Shown: positions 16,860-27,023, counted from the stretch's first letter. The stretch is 33,879 nucleotides of DNA from Oscillospiraceae bacterium (GCA_015064125.1 SVSV01000007.1:1-33879); one strand, 5' to 3'. Numbers and translations are program-made. The notes: generated by a model from the letters alone, not told the origin.

Positions 16860-16881
16860 GCCTCACCGTGCACGGTGAGGC
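16860..16881 (+). promoter_or_regulatory. Perfect palindromic hairpin GCCTCACCGTGCACGGTGAGGC within the roughly 195-nt leader of the glycan operon
   Basis: Direct reading; lies between promoter 16732-16760 and the first CDS at 16963. Confidence 0.7.
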
Positions 16882-16962
16882 GCCCAAAGAGGCATCGGCG
16901 ACCCTGCGCCTGAGCTTTTTCCGAAATATACACGCGATCAGCGGAAGTGCAGAAAGTGAAAG

Positions 16963-18189
16963 ATGGCTATGAACGAAAACAAAAGAATGATCCCGTTCAG
17001 TCCCCCCGATATCAGTGATCTTGAGATCCATGAGGTCACGCAGGCCTTGAGATCCGGGTGGATCACGACAGGGCCGAGAACAAAGCAGCTTGAAAGGAAT
17101 ATTGCACAATGGGTCGGTACGGAAGGGTGCGTGTGCCTGAATTCTCAGACTGCCTGTGCTGAAATGGCGCTTCGCGTCATGGGCATCGGCGCGGGGGATG
17201 AGGTGATCACGTGTGCTTATACGTATACTGCATCAGCCTCAGTGATCGCGCACGTCGGCGCGCGTATCGTGCTGATCGACACGCAAAAGGGCAGTCTTGA
17301 AATGGACTATGATGCACTGGAAGCGGCCATTACCGAAAGAACGAAGGCGATCATCCCCGTTGATCTTGCGGGCATTCCTTGCGATTATGACAGACTTTTT
17401 GAGATCGTTGCGCGCAAAAAGCACCTGTTCCGACCGAGCAATGATATGCAGCGCGCGCTTGGCAGAGTGGCGATCATGGCCGATACCGCACATGCCTTCG
17501 GCGCAAAATGGCACGGGAGGACGGTAGGCTCTGTTGCGGATTTTTCAAGCTTCAGCTTTCATGCGGTGAAGAATCTGACCACCGCCGAGGGCGGCGCGTT
17601 GACCTGGCGCACCATCGAGGGGATCAGCAATGAGGATATTTACAGACATCTCCAGCTTCTCAGTCTGCACGGTCAGTCAAAGGATGCCCTGGCCAAGACG
17701 CAGCTGGGGGCCTGGGAGTACGATATCGTGGGGACGTATTATAAGTGCAACATGACGGATGTTGCGGCAGCGATCGGCCTCAAGCAGCTTGAGCGGTATC
17801 CCGATATGCTGAGGCGCAGAAAAGAGATCATCGAAGCATATGACGCAGCGCTCAGGCCCCTTGGAGTGGAAACGCTTGCACACTATACCGATGAATGGGA
17901 ATCCTCGGGCCATTTGTATCTGACGCGCATCCCCGGCATCACGCTTGAGCAAAGAAACGAGATCATCGTTAAGATGGCTGAGCGCGGCGTTGCCTGTAAC
18001 GTGCACTATAAGCCTCTGCCTATGCACACAGCATACAAAAATCTGGGATTTGATATTGCACACTATCCTAACGCCTATCTTCATTTTGCAAATGAGATCA
18101 CGTTGCCGCTGCACACCAACCTCACAAACGAGGACGTAGCATACGTGATCGGGCAGTACGTTGAGGTGTTGAAGGAGTATAAAAAATAA
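16963..18189 (+). CDS. DegT/DnrJ/EryC1/StrS family PLP-dependent aminotransferase
   Basis: 408 aa; GDEVITCAYTYTASASVIAHVGA, MADTAHAFGAKWHG, FSFHAVKNLTTAEGGAL (PLP lysine), YKCNMTDVAAAIGLKQLE. Confidence 0.95.
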   Translation: MAMNENKRMIPFSPPDISDLEIHEVTQALRSGWITTGPRTKQLERNIAQWVGTEGCVCLNSQTACAEMALRVMGIGAGDEVITCAYTYTASASVIAHVGARIVLIDTQKGSLEMDYDALEAAITERTKAIIPVDLAGIPCDYDRLFEIVARKKHLFRPSNDMQRALGRVAIMADTAHAFGAKWHGRTVGSVADFSSFSFHAVKNLTTAEGGALTWRTIEGISNEDIYRHLQLLSLHGQSKDALAKTQLGAWEYDIVGTYYKCNMTDVAAAIGLKQLERYPDMLRRRKEIIEAYDAALRPLGVETLAHYTDEWESSGHLYLTRIPGITLEQRNEIIVKMAERGVACNVHYKPLPMHTAYKNLGFDIAHYPNAYLHFANEITLPLHTNLTNEDVAYVIGQYVEVLKEYKK

Positions 18190-18205
18190 ACCGGAGGGTC
18201 GGGAA

Positions 18206-18676
18206 TTGTATTCGATACGCAAGCTGAAAAAACATCATATCCGGGAGCTGAAAAAGGTATCCGATATCCTGTATGAATGCGGCAAGGATATGGCGAAAAA
18301 ATATAACCTGCACCACTGGGACAATTCTCACGTCAAGAATTGGATCATCGTTGCCCTGTGTGCCCTGAAGAACGATATTTACTTGGTGTACAACGAAAAA
18401 ACACCTGTGGCAACGTTTCAGACACGTAAGACGGGGCACTCGCTTTTGTTTCAGAAATTAGCGACCTCGCCCGCCTTTTCGGGCGCAGGCATCGGCAGCT
18501 ATTGCGTGGCCGAGATCGAGCGGCTGGCAAAAGAAGGCGGCTGCTCGGACGTGATCTGTGAGGTCTACGATAAAAGCGAGCACGCCAAAAGCTTTTACGA
18601 GCACAGAGGATATACGGCTTATGACGTGACGGGAACCTTAAAATACAAGGAATTGAAGCTGCGCAAGGAGCTTTGA
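18206..18676 (+). CDS. GNAT family N-acetyltransferase (TTG start)
   Basis: ATSPAFSGAGIGSYCVAEIERLAKEGGCSDVICEVYDKSEHAKSFYEHRGYTAYD. Confidence 0.88.
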   Translation: MYSIRKLKKHHIRELKKVSDILYECGKDMAKKYNLHHWDNSHVKNWIIVALCALKNDIYLVYNEKTPVATFQTRKTGHSLLFQKLATSPAFSGAGIGSYCVAEIERLAKEGGCSDVICEVYDKSEHAKSFYEHRGYTAYDVTGTLKYKELKLRKEL

Positions 18677-18683
18677 GGGGATT

Positions 18684-19877
18684 ATGAAAAAGATACTGAT
18701 CATCGGTGCCGGCTTTCTGCAAAGCTTTGTTATCAGAAAGGCCAAGGCACTGGGATATGAAACGTTGACGGTGGATGGCGACCCGCATGCCGTAGGCTTT
18801 GCGCTCGCGGATAAGCATGAGGTCATCAGCATCGTCGATGAGGAGGCCTGCCTTGCCTACGCACGAAAGGAGCGGGTGGACGGTGTTTTGACCGCCGCAA
18901 CCGATTACGGCGTCCTGACCGCCGCCTATATAGCAAGGGAAATGCACCTTGGCGGACTTGATTACGAGGTAGCAAGGCTGATCAAGAACAAGTATAAGGT
19001 GCGCAAGCGCTTGTTTGAGGCGAGGGTCGACGATACGGAGCAGGCGTTTGAGATAAATGAAAATACCGATCTTGATGCCGTTTGCAAGGCGCTGTCCTTT
19101 CCTGTGATGGTCAAGCCCTGCGATGGCTCGGGTAGCCGAGGCGCTTCTCGTGTGGATGAAGCATCGCAGCTTGCCGCGGCCTGTAAAAACGCCATGGCCG
19201 CCTCGATCACGCGCCGTGCGGAGATCGAAACCTTTATCGTCGGGCGAGAATACGGTGCAGAGAGCCTTGTGGTGAACGGTGAGATCCACGTGCTTGGCAT
19301 TATGCGCAAATGGATGACTGCGCCGCCGTATTATGCTGAGCTTGGCCACGCCATGCCGACGGATCTGCCTGCTGAAGTCGAGAATAGGGCAAGGCAATGC
19401 GTTGCAAACGCCATCAAGGTGCTGGGCATTGATTTTGGATCGGTCAATATGGATATGCTGATCACCGCCGAGGGCAAAATACATATCATTGACATTGGCG
19501 CAAGAATGGGCGGTAATATGATAGGCCCGTGCGTGATCCCTTACGGAACAGGTGTTGATTATATGGCGAATATGATCCGTCATGCTGTCGGCGATGCGGT
19601 CGATCTCACGCCCTGTCGCCCCTGCGCCGTGGCTACGCGCTTGCTTGCGTTTGGCGACGGTGTGGTAAGGCGGCTTCCCGATTTCGAGAGGATAGAAAAG
19701 GAATATGAGGTCGAGATATACCATCATTTGGCGCTCGGGCAAACGGTCAGAGCGTATCATACCAATCTTGACGGATGCGGGTATGTGGTTGCAAGAGCGC
19801 AGGATATGGAAACTGCTATATACAAGGCAGAAACGGTATTAAGGCTGATACAAAAGACGATTTTTACAACGGATTGA
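18684..19877 (+). CDS. ATP-grasp domain carboxylate-amine ligase
   Basis: 397 aa; KKILIIGAGFLQSFVIRKAKALGYETLTVDGDPHA, FPVMVKPCDGSGSRGASRV, FGSVNMDMLITAEGKIHIIDIGARMGGNM. Confidence 0.88.
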   Translation: MKKILIIGAGFLQSFVIRKAKALGYETLTVDGDPHAVGFALADKHEVISIVDEEACLAYARKERVDGVLTAATDYGVLTAAYIAREMHLGGLDYEVARLIKNKYKVRKRLFEARVDDTEQAFEINENTDLDAVCKALSFPVMVKPCDGSGSRGASRVDEASQLAAACKNAMAASITRRAEIETFIVGREYGAESLVVNGEIHVLGIMRKWMTAPPYYAELGHAMPTDLPAEVENRARQCVANAIKVLGIDFGSVNMDMLITAEGKIHIIDIGARMGGNMIGPCVIPYGTGVDYMANMIRHAVGDAVDLTPCRPCAVATRLLAFGDGVVRRLPDFERIEKEYEVEIYHHLALGQTVRAYHTNLDGCGYVVARAQDMETAIYKAETVLRLIQKTIFTTD

Positions 19878-19888
19878 GGTGAAACGAT

Positions 19889-20596
19889 ATGCGTAAGCGC
19901 GATCATGTGGCAAGCGTGGAAGTACTTTATGAGCAAAGCAAGCACAAAAGGAATCACAGGGGCTTTTATCAGATCGTTTTGAAGCGCTTTATTGACCTTT
20001 TACTGTGCATCGCGGTCCTTCCGCTGATCCTGCTTATAACGATCCCCATCGCGATCGCCATAAAGGTCGAGGACGGCGGCCCTGTTTTTTATCGGTCACG
20101 CCGACTGGGGAAGGGATTTAAGGAGTTCAATATGCTTAAATTCCGTTCCATGAGGGTGAATGCGCCTGACCTCAGGAATGATGACGGAAGCACGTACAAT
20201 TCGCAAAGCGACAGCCGCGTGACGCGTGTCGGGCGCTTTATCCGTGAAACAAGCCTTGATGAGCTGCCACAGTGCTTTAACGTACTGCTGGGGCATATGA
20301 GTATCTTGGGGCCAAGGGCAGGGGACGTGGAGTCAAAGGATACATACGAGGAGGACGAAAAGGATAAAATGCTGGTCCGCCCCGGTATCAGCGGTTATAC
20401 GCAAGCATATTATCGTAATAATTTGGGTGTCCGTGAGAAGCGACTTTATGACGCCTGGTACGCGCATAACGTGTCCCTGTGGCTCGACATAAGGATCCTT
20501 TTTAAGACGGCGGCAACGGTTTTGAAAAGAGAAAATGTCTATACAAATGATGAAAACGCTAAGGAAGAAAAAGCGGAAGAAAAGATTAGCCTTTAA
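19889..20596 (+). CDS. Bacterial sugar transferase (undecaprenyl-phosphate phosphoglycosyltransferase, WcaJ/EpsL-type)
   Basis: KRFIDLLLCIAVLPLILLITIPIAIAIKVEDGGPVFYRSRRLGKGFKEFNMLKFRSM..RVTRVGRFIRETSLDELPQCFNVLLGHMSILGPRAGDVE. Confidence 0.95.
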   Translation: MRKRDHVASVEVLYEQSKHKRNHRGFYQIVLKRFIDLLLCIAVLPLILLITIPIAIAIKVEDGGPVFYRSRRLGKGFKEFNMLKFRSMRVNAPDLRNDDGSTYNSQSDSRVTRVGRFIRETSLDELPQCFNVLLGHMSILGPRAGDVESKDTYEEDEKDKMLVRPGISGYTQAYYRNNLGVREKRLYDAWYAHNVSLWLDIRILFKTAATVLKRENVYTNDENAKEEKAEEKISL

Positions 20597-20636
20597 ATTA
20601 TAGGCTATAAATTTGCGAGAATCAGGAAGGATGCAT

Positions 20637-21791
20637 ATGAGCAAGGTATTATTTATCAGTAATATTGCAAAACGTGTTGGCTCGTTTTCAATAGCCAGCA
20701 TTAAAGCTGCGCATGAATTGGATGTCGAATTCCATATGTTTGCAAAATGGAATGCTACGGACGACCAGATAGAAGACGATGAAAGGACATATAATGTGAA
20801 AATTCATAGTGTGGATTTGGATCGTTCGCCATATTCGCCGCGCAATTACAAGGCGTATAAACAACTTATAAGATTAATTCGCGAAGAAAAAATTGATTAT
20901 ATCCATTGCAACACGCCTGTTGGCGGTATTCTCGGTCGTTTGGCGGGGAAAAAGTGCAAAGTAAAAAAAGTAATTTACCAAGCTCATGGCTTCCATTTCT
21001 ACAAGGGCGCGCCGAAAAAGCATTGGCTGCTGTACTATACCGTGGAAAAATGGCTGGCTCGCTATACTGATGCGTTGATCACCATCAACGCCGAGGATCT
21101 TGAGCTTGCAAAAACAAAATTAAAGCTTCGCAAAAACGGCAAGGTGTACTATGTCCCCGGTGTCGGTATTGATACGGCGCAGTATGCTTTCTCCGAGCAG
21201 ACCCGAGCAGAAAAGCGAATGGAATTAGGACTTCTCGAGCATGACGTTGCGCTTATCTCAATGGGCGATCTGATCGAACGCAAGAATTACGATACGTCGA
21301 TCCGCGCCGTTGCTGAGGCAAACGATCCTGCCCTGCATTATTTTATTTGTGGCAGAGGCCCCGAGGAGGCAAGCCTCAAGCAGCTGGCCGAAAGCCTTGG
21401 CGTTTCAAAGCAGGTCCATTTTCTCGGCTTCCGTTCGGACATCAAGGAGCTGCTCACCGCCGCGGATATCTTCCTGTTTACCACAAAGCAGGAGGGTCTG
21501 CCCCGTTCGATGATGGAGGCTATGGCATCGGGGCTGCCGTGTATTGCAAGCCGAATTCGCGGCAACACAGATCTGCTGGAGGGCACTGAGGGAGGGTTCC
21601 TGTGCGAAACGACCGACGTTTCCGATTATGCAGAAAAGCTGAAGCTTCTCGCGGGCGATGCGGCGCTGCGTCAGCGGATGGGCAAAAACAATCTGGTTAC
21701 CATAAAAAAATTCAGTATCGAAGCGGTAAGTGAGGAAATCAGAAGGATTTACGAAGCCGAATTGGCCGTGGATAGTAAGGACACAAAATAA
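20637..21791 (+). CDS. Glycosyltransferase family 4
   Basis: ISMGDLIERKNYDTSIRAVAE..YFICGRGPEEASLKQLAESLGVSKQVHFLGFRSDIKELLTAADIFLFTTKQEGLPRSMMEAMASGLPCIAS; start chosen at MSKVLF with AGGAAGG RBS. Confidence 0.92.
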   Translation: MSKVLFISNIAKRVGSFSIASIKAAHELDVEFHMFAKWNATDDQIEDDERTYNVKIHSVDLDRSPYSPRNYKAYKQLIRLIREEKIDYIHCNTPVGGILGRLAGKKCKVKKVIYQAHGFHFYKGAPKKHWLLYYTVEKWLARYTDALITINAEDLELAKTKLKLRKNGKVYYVPGVGIDTAQYAFSEQTRAEKRMELGLLEHDVALISMGDLIERKNYDTSIRAVAEANDPALHYFICGRGPEEASLKQLAESLGVSKQVHFLGFRSDIKELLTAADIFLFTTKQEGLPRSMMEAMASGLPCIASRIRGNTDLLEGTEGGFLCETTDVSDYAEKLKLLAGDAALRQRMGKNNLVTIKKFSIEAVSEEIRRIYEAELAVDSKDTK

Positions 21792-21808
21792 TTGTGGAGG
21801 CGATCACG

Positions 21809-22918
21809 ATGGAGCAGGCGGTAATATGCAACTACATAGGCAAAAAGGGCGGTGGCCCGCTATACGCTTATGAAATGACCAGGGGCTTGGTCCAAAACGG
21901 TGTTAGGGTTATTGCTATCATTCCCGATAATATCGAGAACCTGGCCCTGTGGAATACGCTGACCGGCTGTCAGCTGATAAAGATCAAGGGATACAAGGAT
22001 AATTACCTGAGCTTGCTGTGTGCGATCCTTCGGATGCTGTTTGTTGAGAGGCGCAGGATCAAAAAGGCGTGCAAGGGCATCGATATCAGCTGTGTCTACG
22101 TTCCGATGATCCAGCCGTTTTCCCTGATGGTCAACAGCTGCTTCAAGAAAAAGAGATCGATCGTTACCCTGCACGATCCGATTCCGCATAAGGGTGCGGG
22201 AAGGGTCTATGCGGCCATTTGCGAAAAAACGGCTATGAAGGCTGATGACGTTGTCGTTTTAAGTGAAAAATTCGTGGATTTTACGGCAGAGCATTACGGG
22301 CACGATAAAAAAAGAGTTCACGTCATACCACACGGCATTTTTGATAATTATAAAAACGTTTATGACAGCAGCCTGAGGCACACATACGATAAAGAAAAAA
22401 TAAACTTTTTGTTTTTCGGCAGGATCACGCCCTACAAGGGCCTGGATGTGTTGGCAGAAGCCTTCCGAAAGCTTGAAAACGAATTTGAAAACGTGGCACT
22501 TACTATTGTCGGCAATGGGGATTTTGAACCTTATAGGGAGTGTTATGCTGACATCAGGAATGTGACCGTTATCAATCGTTGGATCAAGGATGAAGAGGTA
22601 TATGGCTTTTACGATAACTCAAGCGTGATAACGGTTTTGCCGTATATCGAGGCTACGCAGTCGGGTGTCATCCCGGTCGCAATGGCCTGCGGATCGATGG
22701 TCGTTTGCACGGATTGCGGAGGCTTATCTGAGCAGGTGGAGCACGGCAAGACGGGTATATTGGTCCCTGCAGGTGATGCAGATGCACTTTACGAGGCCAT
22801 GAAGGGCATCGTAGAGGGCGGGACAGATCAACAGATCGTTGCAAATGCAAAGGAGCATATTGAGGGGCTTTCCTGGGACAAGCTCGCCTTGCAATTACAA
22901 AACATAGTTGGAAAGTAG
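21809..22918 (+). CDS. Glycosyltransferase family 4
   Basis: FFGRITPYKGLDVLAEAFRKLENEFENVALTIVGNGDFEPY..SGVIPVAMACGSMVVCTDCGGLSEQVEHGKTGILVPAGD; ATG at 21809 preceded by GGAGG. Confidence 0.92.
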   Translation: MEQAVICNYIGKKGGGPLYAYEMTRGLVQNGVRVIAIIPDNIENLALWNTLTGCQLIKIKGYKDNYLSLLCAILRMLFVERRRIKKACKGIDISCVYVPMIQPFSLMVNSCFKKKRSIVTLHDPIPHKGAGRVYAAICEKTAMKADDVVVLSEKFVDFTAEHYGHDKKRVHVIPHGIFDNYKNVYDSSLRHTYDKEKINFLFFGRITPYKGLDVLAEAFRKLENEFENVALTIVGNGDFEPYRECYADIRNVTVINRWIKDEEVYGFYDNSSVITVLPYIEATQSGVIPVAMACGSMVVCTDCGGLSEQVEHGKTGILVPAGDADALYEAMKGIVEGGTDQQIVANAKEHIEGLSWDKLALQLQNIVGK

Positions 22919-22928
22919 GAGATTTTAC

Positions 22929-24077
22929 ATGAAGCTACTCATATATGAGGCCAATTCCGGCTTTACGTCGTACACAAAGCCCCTGGCCAATGCCATAAGC
23001 GAAAGGGATGGCATGTCCGTTTCCCTGATGACGTCAAAGGGGAACAAGGAATTAAACGGCATCTCGCCTTGCGTGAGCGTTTTGTGTGATCTTGATGAAT
23101 ACAAAGCGGGTCTGCGGCATGGGTCTGTGCGGTGGCTGATAGACAGGATGCTGGTTTCGTGGCGGAATATCCTTCATCGGAACCGTGTGGTCGCAAAGTC
23201 GGATTATGACGTTGTGCTGGTGGAGTTTACGTTGCCGATCATTGATCAATTTTATTTTAAGAGGCTGCGGAAAAGCTCCAAGGTGGTCCTCACCGTGCAC
23301 GACGTGATTCCCCCCAACAGATCCCGCTTTTGGTCGATGCGTTCCTTGAAAAAGCTTTATCGGGTGGCGGATCATCTGATCGTCCATTCCGAGGAGAATA
23401 AGAGGGAATTGATCGATAGATTTCAAATTGCACAAGACAAGATCAGTATCATACATCACGGTGTTCATGCCAATAAAGCGCTCTGTGATAAAAGCGAGTG
23501 CAGGCAAAGGCTGAATATCTCCGAGCAGGAGAATGTTGTTTTGTTTTACGGTAGCATCAGACCACAAAAGGGGTTGGATAATCTGATCAGGGCACTGGAT
23601 GGGGTCGATGCTACGCTGATCATTGCGGGCGCGCTGCCTCACGGAGAGGATTTTACTTCTTATGAGCAGCTGATCGCCAAGCATGGCGTCAAGACGCTCA
23701 GGATGATCGAATATGTCAGCGACGAAATGACAGACGTGCTATACGGCGCCGCAGATATCGTTGCGCTTCCTTATAAGTATTTCTTTTCTCAAAGCGGCGT
23801 GTTTATGCAGGCAATACAGTATCACAGGCTGATCGCCGCATCTGACGTCAGCAGCTTTTCTTCCTACGTTCACAGATATGAATTGGGGCTTCTTTGCCAA
23901 CCGGATGATATCAGGTCGCTTCATGCCACGATCAATGAAATGGCTCAAAACAAGGAGCTTTTATATAAAAATGCGAAATTTGAGATCGCATTAAACGATA
24001 ATTCGTGGGAAGCTTCTGCAGACAAGCATATTTCGCTTATGCGCGCCATATCAAGCATGGACCATGCTAAGCAGTAA
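22929..24077 (+). CDS. Glycosyltransferase family 4
   Basis: VLFYGSIRPQKGLDNLIRALDGVDATLIIAGALPHGEDF..VLTVHDVIPPNRSRFWSMRSLKKLYRVADHLIVHSEENKREL. Confidence 0.9.
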   Translation: MKLLIYEANSGFTSYTKPLANAISERDGMSVSLMTSKGNKELNGISPCVSVLCDLDEYKAGLRHGSVRWLIDRMLVSWRNILHRNRVVAKSDYDVVLVEFTLPIIDQFYFKRLRKSSKVVLTVHDVIPPNRSRFWSMRSLKKLYRVADHLIVHSEENKRELIDRFQIAQDKISIIHHGVHANKALCDKSECRQRLNISEQENVVLFYGSIRPQKGLDNLIRALDGVDATLIIAGALPHGEDFTSYEQLIAKHGVKTLRMIEYVSDEMTDVLYGAADIVALPYKYFFSQSGVFMQAIQYHRLIAASDVSSFSSYVHRYELGLLCQPDDIRSLHATINEMAQNKELLYKNAKFEIALNDNSWEASADKHISLMRAISSMDHAKQ

Positions 24078-24088
24078 AAAACGGGGGT

Positions 24089-25456
24089 ATGGATATGGCA
24101 GATAGCACATTGCGTATTATTATTTTGATCATTCAAGGCATGCTTGTGCTTCTTATAGGCTCGATCCCAAAGCAAAAGGGAACGCTCTATCTTGGCCTCA
24201 GGGCAGGCATGCTGGCTTATTATACGATATTTCCTTTGGTGATAAATGTCATGTTTGCATTTTCCTCGGGGGCGCTGCGAGAGCAGATATGTAACAGCCG
24301 ATTGAGCTATTATATCGTGAGCATAGACCCGATGAAGATGATCGTCGTTTCCCTTCTTTTGTGCTTGTTTACGTTGCTTTTTGTTGCAGCATACTCTTCG
24401 AAGGGGCCAACGCCCACCGTTGATGAGGGAACCAACGTCGGCTCCGCCACTCCCCTGATCTCGGAAAGAGTGCTGAGGAGCAGCTTCGTATCAAAGCTGG
24501 AGATGGCAGGGGATGCTTTTCTGCTGATCGGTGGCTTTTGTACGTTATACTACACCCTCTCGTTTGGAAGTATTTCAAGAGCGCTGGCGTTAGCGGGATG
24601 GATAAGAGGCTTTGTGTCTGCAACAAACTATATCAGTTATTTTGCCTCTATCATGATCATTCCGGGTGGCTTCGTTGTCCTTGCACCGTTTTGTTATTTA
24701 CTCAGCAGCGACTATTCGAAAAGCACCTGGCGCAGGATAAAGCTTATCGTTGCGTTTTTGCTGGGTGTTCTTTTCCTGTTCATCAGAGCGGGCAGAGCCC
24801 CGTTGCTCATATATATCCTTGCTTTTTGTATGCCGATAGCTATAAGACGGTTCAAGCACCCCTGGTGCTTGCTGTGTATTGGCGCCATTATCGGCATGCC
24901 CGTGCTGGAATATATGGATTATCTGTTTGGTAGCGACACCTTCGTGCTGGAATATAACGTAGTGGGTACACTTGCACAATTTCTGTACCCATACCGTACA
25001 GCCTTAGACTGTATCGATATTGTCGGTGAGTATGGGGTCAGATGGGGCAGGGATTTTATCACGACGTTTGTCGGCCTCATTCCCGGTGTTAACTATGATA
25101 CCACGTGGGAGGTCGTATCAAAGTACTACGGCGGCAACAATTGGAAGGCTACAGGCTCCACGCCCTCCGACCTGCTTACATTTTGTGTGCTGGAGTTCCA
25201 CGTTTTGGGTGTGCTTCTGGGTGCTGTACTCGGTAAGATCGGTAAACACGTAGATGAGGCCTGTAAGGCATATCTCCGGAATGATATGATGCTATCGAAT
25301 TACGGCGTTTTGACGGTATGCTCCTATATTACGCTGATCGGATTCTGGTTTATATCAACGGCGGATTTTGATTCTATCGTTCGGTATATGTATTACATGG
25401 GCATGTGCGTCGTTGTGATGCTCACAACAAAACGAAGATACCGCAAAAACGGGTGA
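24089..25456 (+). CDS. Wzy-like polysaccharide (O-antigen) polymerase
   Basis: 455 aa, many TM segments, large extracytoplasmic loop region (SDTFVLEYNVVGTLAQFLYPYRTALDCIDIVGEYGVRWGRDFITTFVGLIPGV); context with Wzx and GTs. Confidence 0.75.
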   Translation: MDMADSTLRIIILIIQGMLVLLIGSIPKQKGTLYLGLRAGMLAYYTIFPLVINVMFAFSSGALREQICNSRLSYYIVSIDPMKMIVVSLLLCLFTLLFVAAYSSKGPTPTVDEGTNVGSATPLISERVLRSSFVSKLEMAGDAFLLIGGFCTLYYTLSFGSISRALALAGWIRGFVSATNYISYFASIMIIPGGFVVLAPFCYLLSSDYSKSTWRRIKLIVAFLLGVLFLFIRAGRAPLLIYILAFCMPIAIRRFKHPWCLLCIGAIIGMPVLEYMDYLFGSDTFVLEYNVVGTLAQFLYPYRTALDCIDIVGEYGVRWGRDFITTFVGLIPGVNYDTTWEVVSKYYGGNNWKATGSTPSDLLTFCVLEFHVLGVLLGAVLGKIGKHVDEACKAYLRNDMMLSNYGVLTVCSYITLIGFWFISTADFDSIVRYMYYMGMCVVVMLTTKRRYRKNG

Positions 25457-25460
25457 TGAA

Positions 25461-27002
25461 ATGAAAGCAGATATGCAAACTAACAGCAAGCAGCTTTTTG
25501 CTACGTTTTTGTTATCCATGCTTGCGATGCTTACAAACTATGCGGTATCTCTGTGTCTGACGCCGTATATCAGCAATAATTTGGGAACCGAAGCGTATGG
25601 ATTTGTTTCGCTTGCTAAAACGATATCAAGCTACGGGATTATTGTAACGTCCTGCTTTAATGCCTATATTTCAAGATTTGTGGCTGTCAAGTTTCACGAA
25701 AAAAAGTATGACGATGCCGTAACCTATTACAGCTCCGCCTTTTATGCCAACGTCTTCTTCGTTTTTGTTGCCCTGATCGTTGATGTTTTCTTTGTGTGGA
25801 ACATCGAGGTGTTCTTTAACGTTCCGCAAGCACTGCTTTTTGACGTGCAGATACTCTTTTTTATAGAGATCATCAGCTATATGCTGTATTCGTTAAGCAG
25901 CGTGCTGGGGGTATATGCACACGTTAAGGATAAGCTCAGCCACATAAGCGTTGTGAATATCGTGTATTACGGCTGCGAGGCGATCGTTCTGATCGTTTTA
26001 TTCGGCAGCTTTCAGGGACACGTTTATTACGTGGCTATTGCATTGCTGGCCGCTGCGATCGTTTCCTTAATGATCTGTTTGGTGTTGGCAAAAAGAAATG
26101 CTCCTGAGCTGACGCTGGACATTAAACGGTTTTCTTTGCGGTCGATAAAGGATCTGTTCGTCAGCGGCATATGGAATTCGATCAATAATCTTGGAAATCT
26201 GTTGAATTCGGGATTGGATCTTTGGATCACCAATCTGATGCTGTCGCCAACGTCAATGGGCGAGCTGTCGATCGTGAGGACCGTTTCAACGATCTTCACA
26301 ACCGTTGCACAGCTGATCAGCCGCCCGTTCCAGCCCCTGCTATTGCTGAATTATTCCTCAAAAAAGACGGAAAACGTTGTCAGCATCTTTAATCTTCAAA
26401 TTAAGATAGCGGGGTATTTTGCCAGTGTTCTTACTGCCGGGTTTGCCGCGATAGGCTTATCCTACTTTCGGCTTTGGACGCCCAATGAAAATGTCGAGCT
26501 GCTGAATGGGATCGCCATGATCATCGTTCTTGGCTTTTTGTTTGAGGGAATGGCAACGCCGCTGTTTTATACGTATACGCTGACCTTGAAGAACAGGGTG
26601 CCTTGCTTTATGACGATCACGAGCGGCATTATCAATGTATTATCCATGTATTTACTGCTGTCAAACACGTCACTTGGGCTGTACGCAGTGGTAGGAACAA
26701 CGTCGGTGTTGGGCTTTTTGATGTATTTTGTCTTTACGCCACTATACGCGGCGCACTGTATCGGCGCAAGAAAGGGCTGCTACTACCGCAGCATGCTCAA
26801 GGTGCTGCTATCTGCGGCAGTCACGGTGGCAATAAGCATCCTTATTCCCTTTAACGTTATTTCGAATACGTGGATAGGCTTTATATGCAGCGCACTTGTT
26901 ATTGCCATCATTGGGGCTGTGAGCATGTGGATATTCTCCTTCTCCGCCAATGACAGGCAATGGGTCATCCAAAGCATCAAGAGCCGTCTTGGCAAAGAAT
27001 AA
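25461..27002 (+). CDS. Wzx-like polysaccharide flippase (MATE/MOP superfamily)
   Basis: 513 aa, multi-TM; LCLTPYISNNLGTEAYGFVSLAKTISSYGIIVTSCFNAYISRFVAVKFHEKK is typical of polysaccharide_synt proteins. Confidence 0.88.
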   Translation: MKADMQTNSKQLFATFLLSMLAMLTNYAVSLCLTPYISNNLGTEAYGFVSLAKTISSYGIIVTSCFNAYISRFVAVKFHEKKYDDAVTYYSSAFYANVFFVFVALIVDVFFVWNIEVFFNVPQALLFDVQILFFIEIISYMLYSLSSVLGVYAHVKDKLSHISVVNIVYYGCEAIVLIVLFGSFQGHVYYVAIALLAAAIVSLMICLVLAKRNAPELTLDIKRFSLRSIKDLFVSGIWNSINNLGNLLNSGLDLWITNLMLSPTSMGELSIVRTVSTIFTTVAQLISRPFQPLLLLNYSSKKTENVVSIFNLQIKIAGYFASVLTAGFAAIGLSYFRLWTPNENVELLNGIAMIIVLGFLFEGMATPLFYTYTLTLKNRVPCFMTITSGIINVLSMYLLLSNTSLGLYAVVGTTSVLGFLMYFVFTPLYAAHCIGARKGCYYRSMLKVLLSAAVTVAISILIPFNVISNTWIGFICSALVIAIIGAVSMWIFSFSANDRQWVIQSIKSRLGKE

Positions 27003-27023
27003 AGCATTTTTAGGGGGGTCATT

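Noticed and set aside
18345-19760. 471-aa minus-strand ORF opposite the GNAT and ATP-grasp genes
   Set aside because: Antisense to well-supported genes; sequence rich in R/H/S with no domain; by-product of codon bias.
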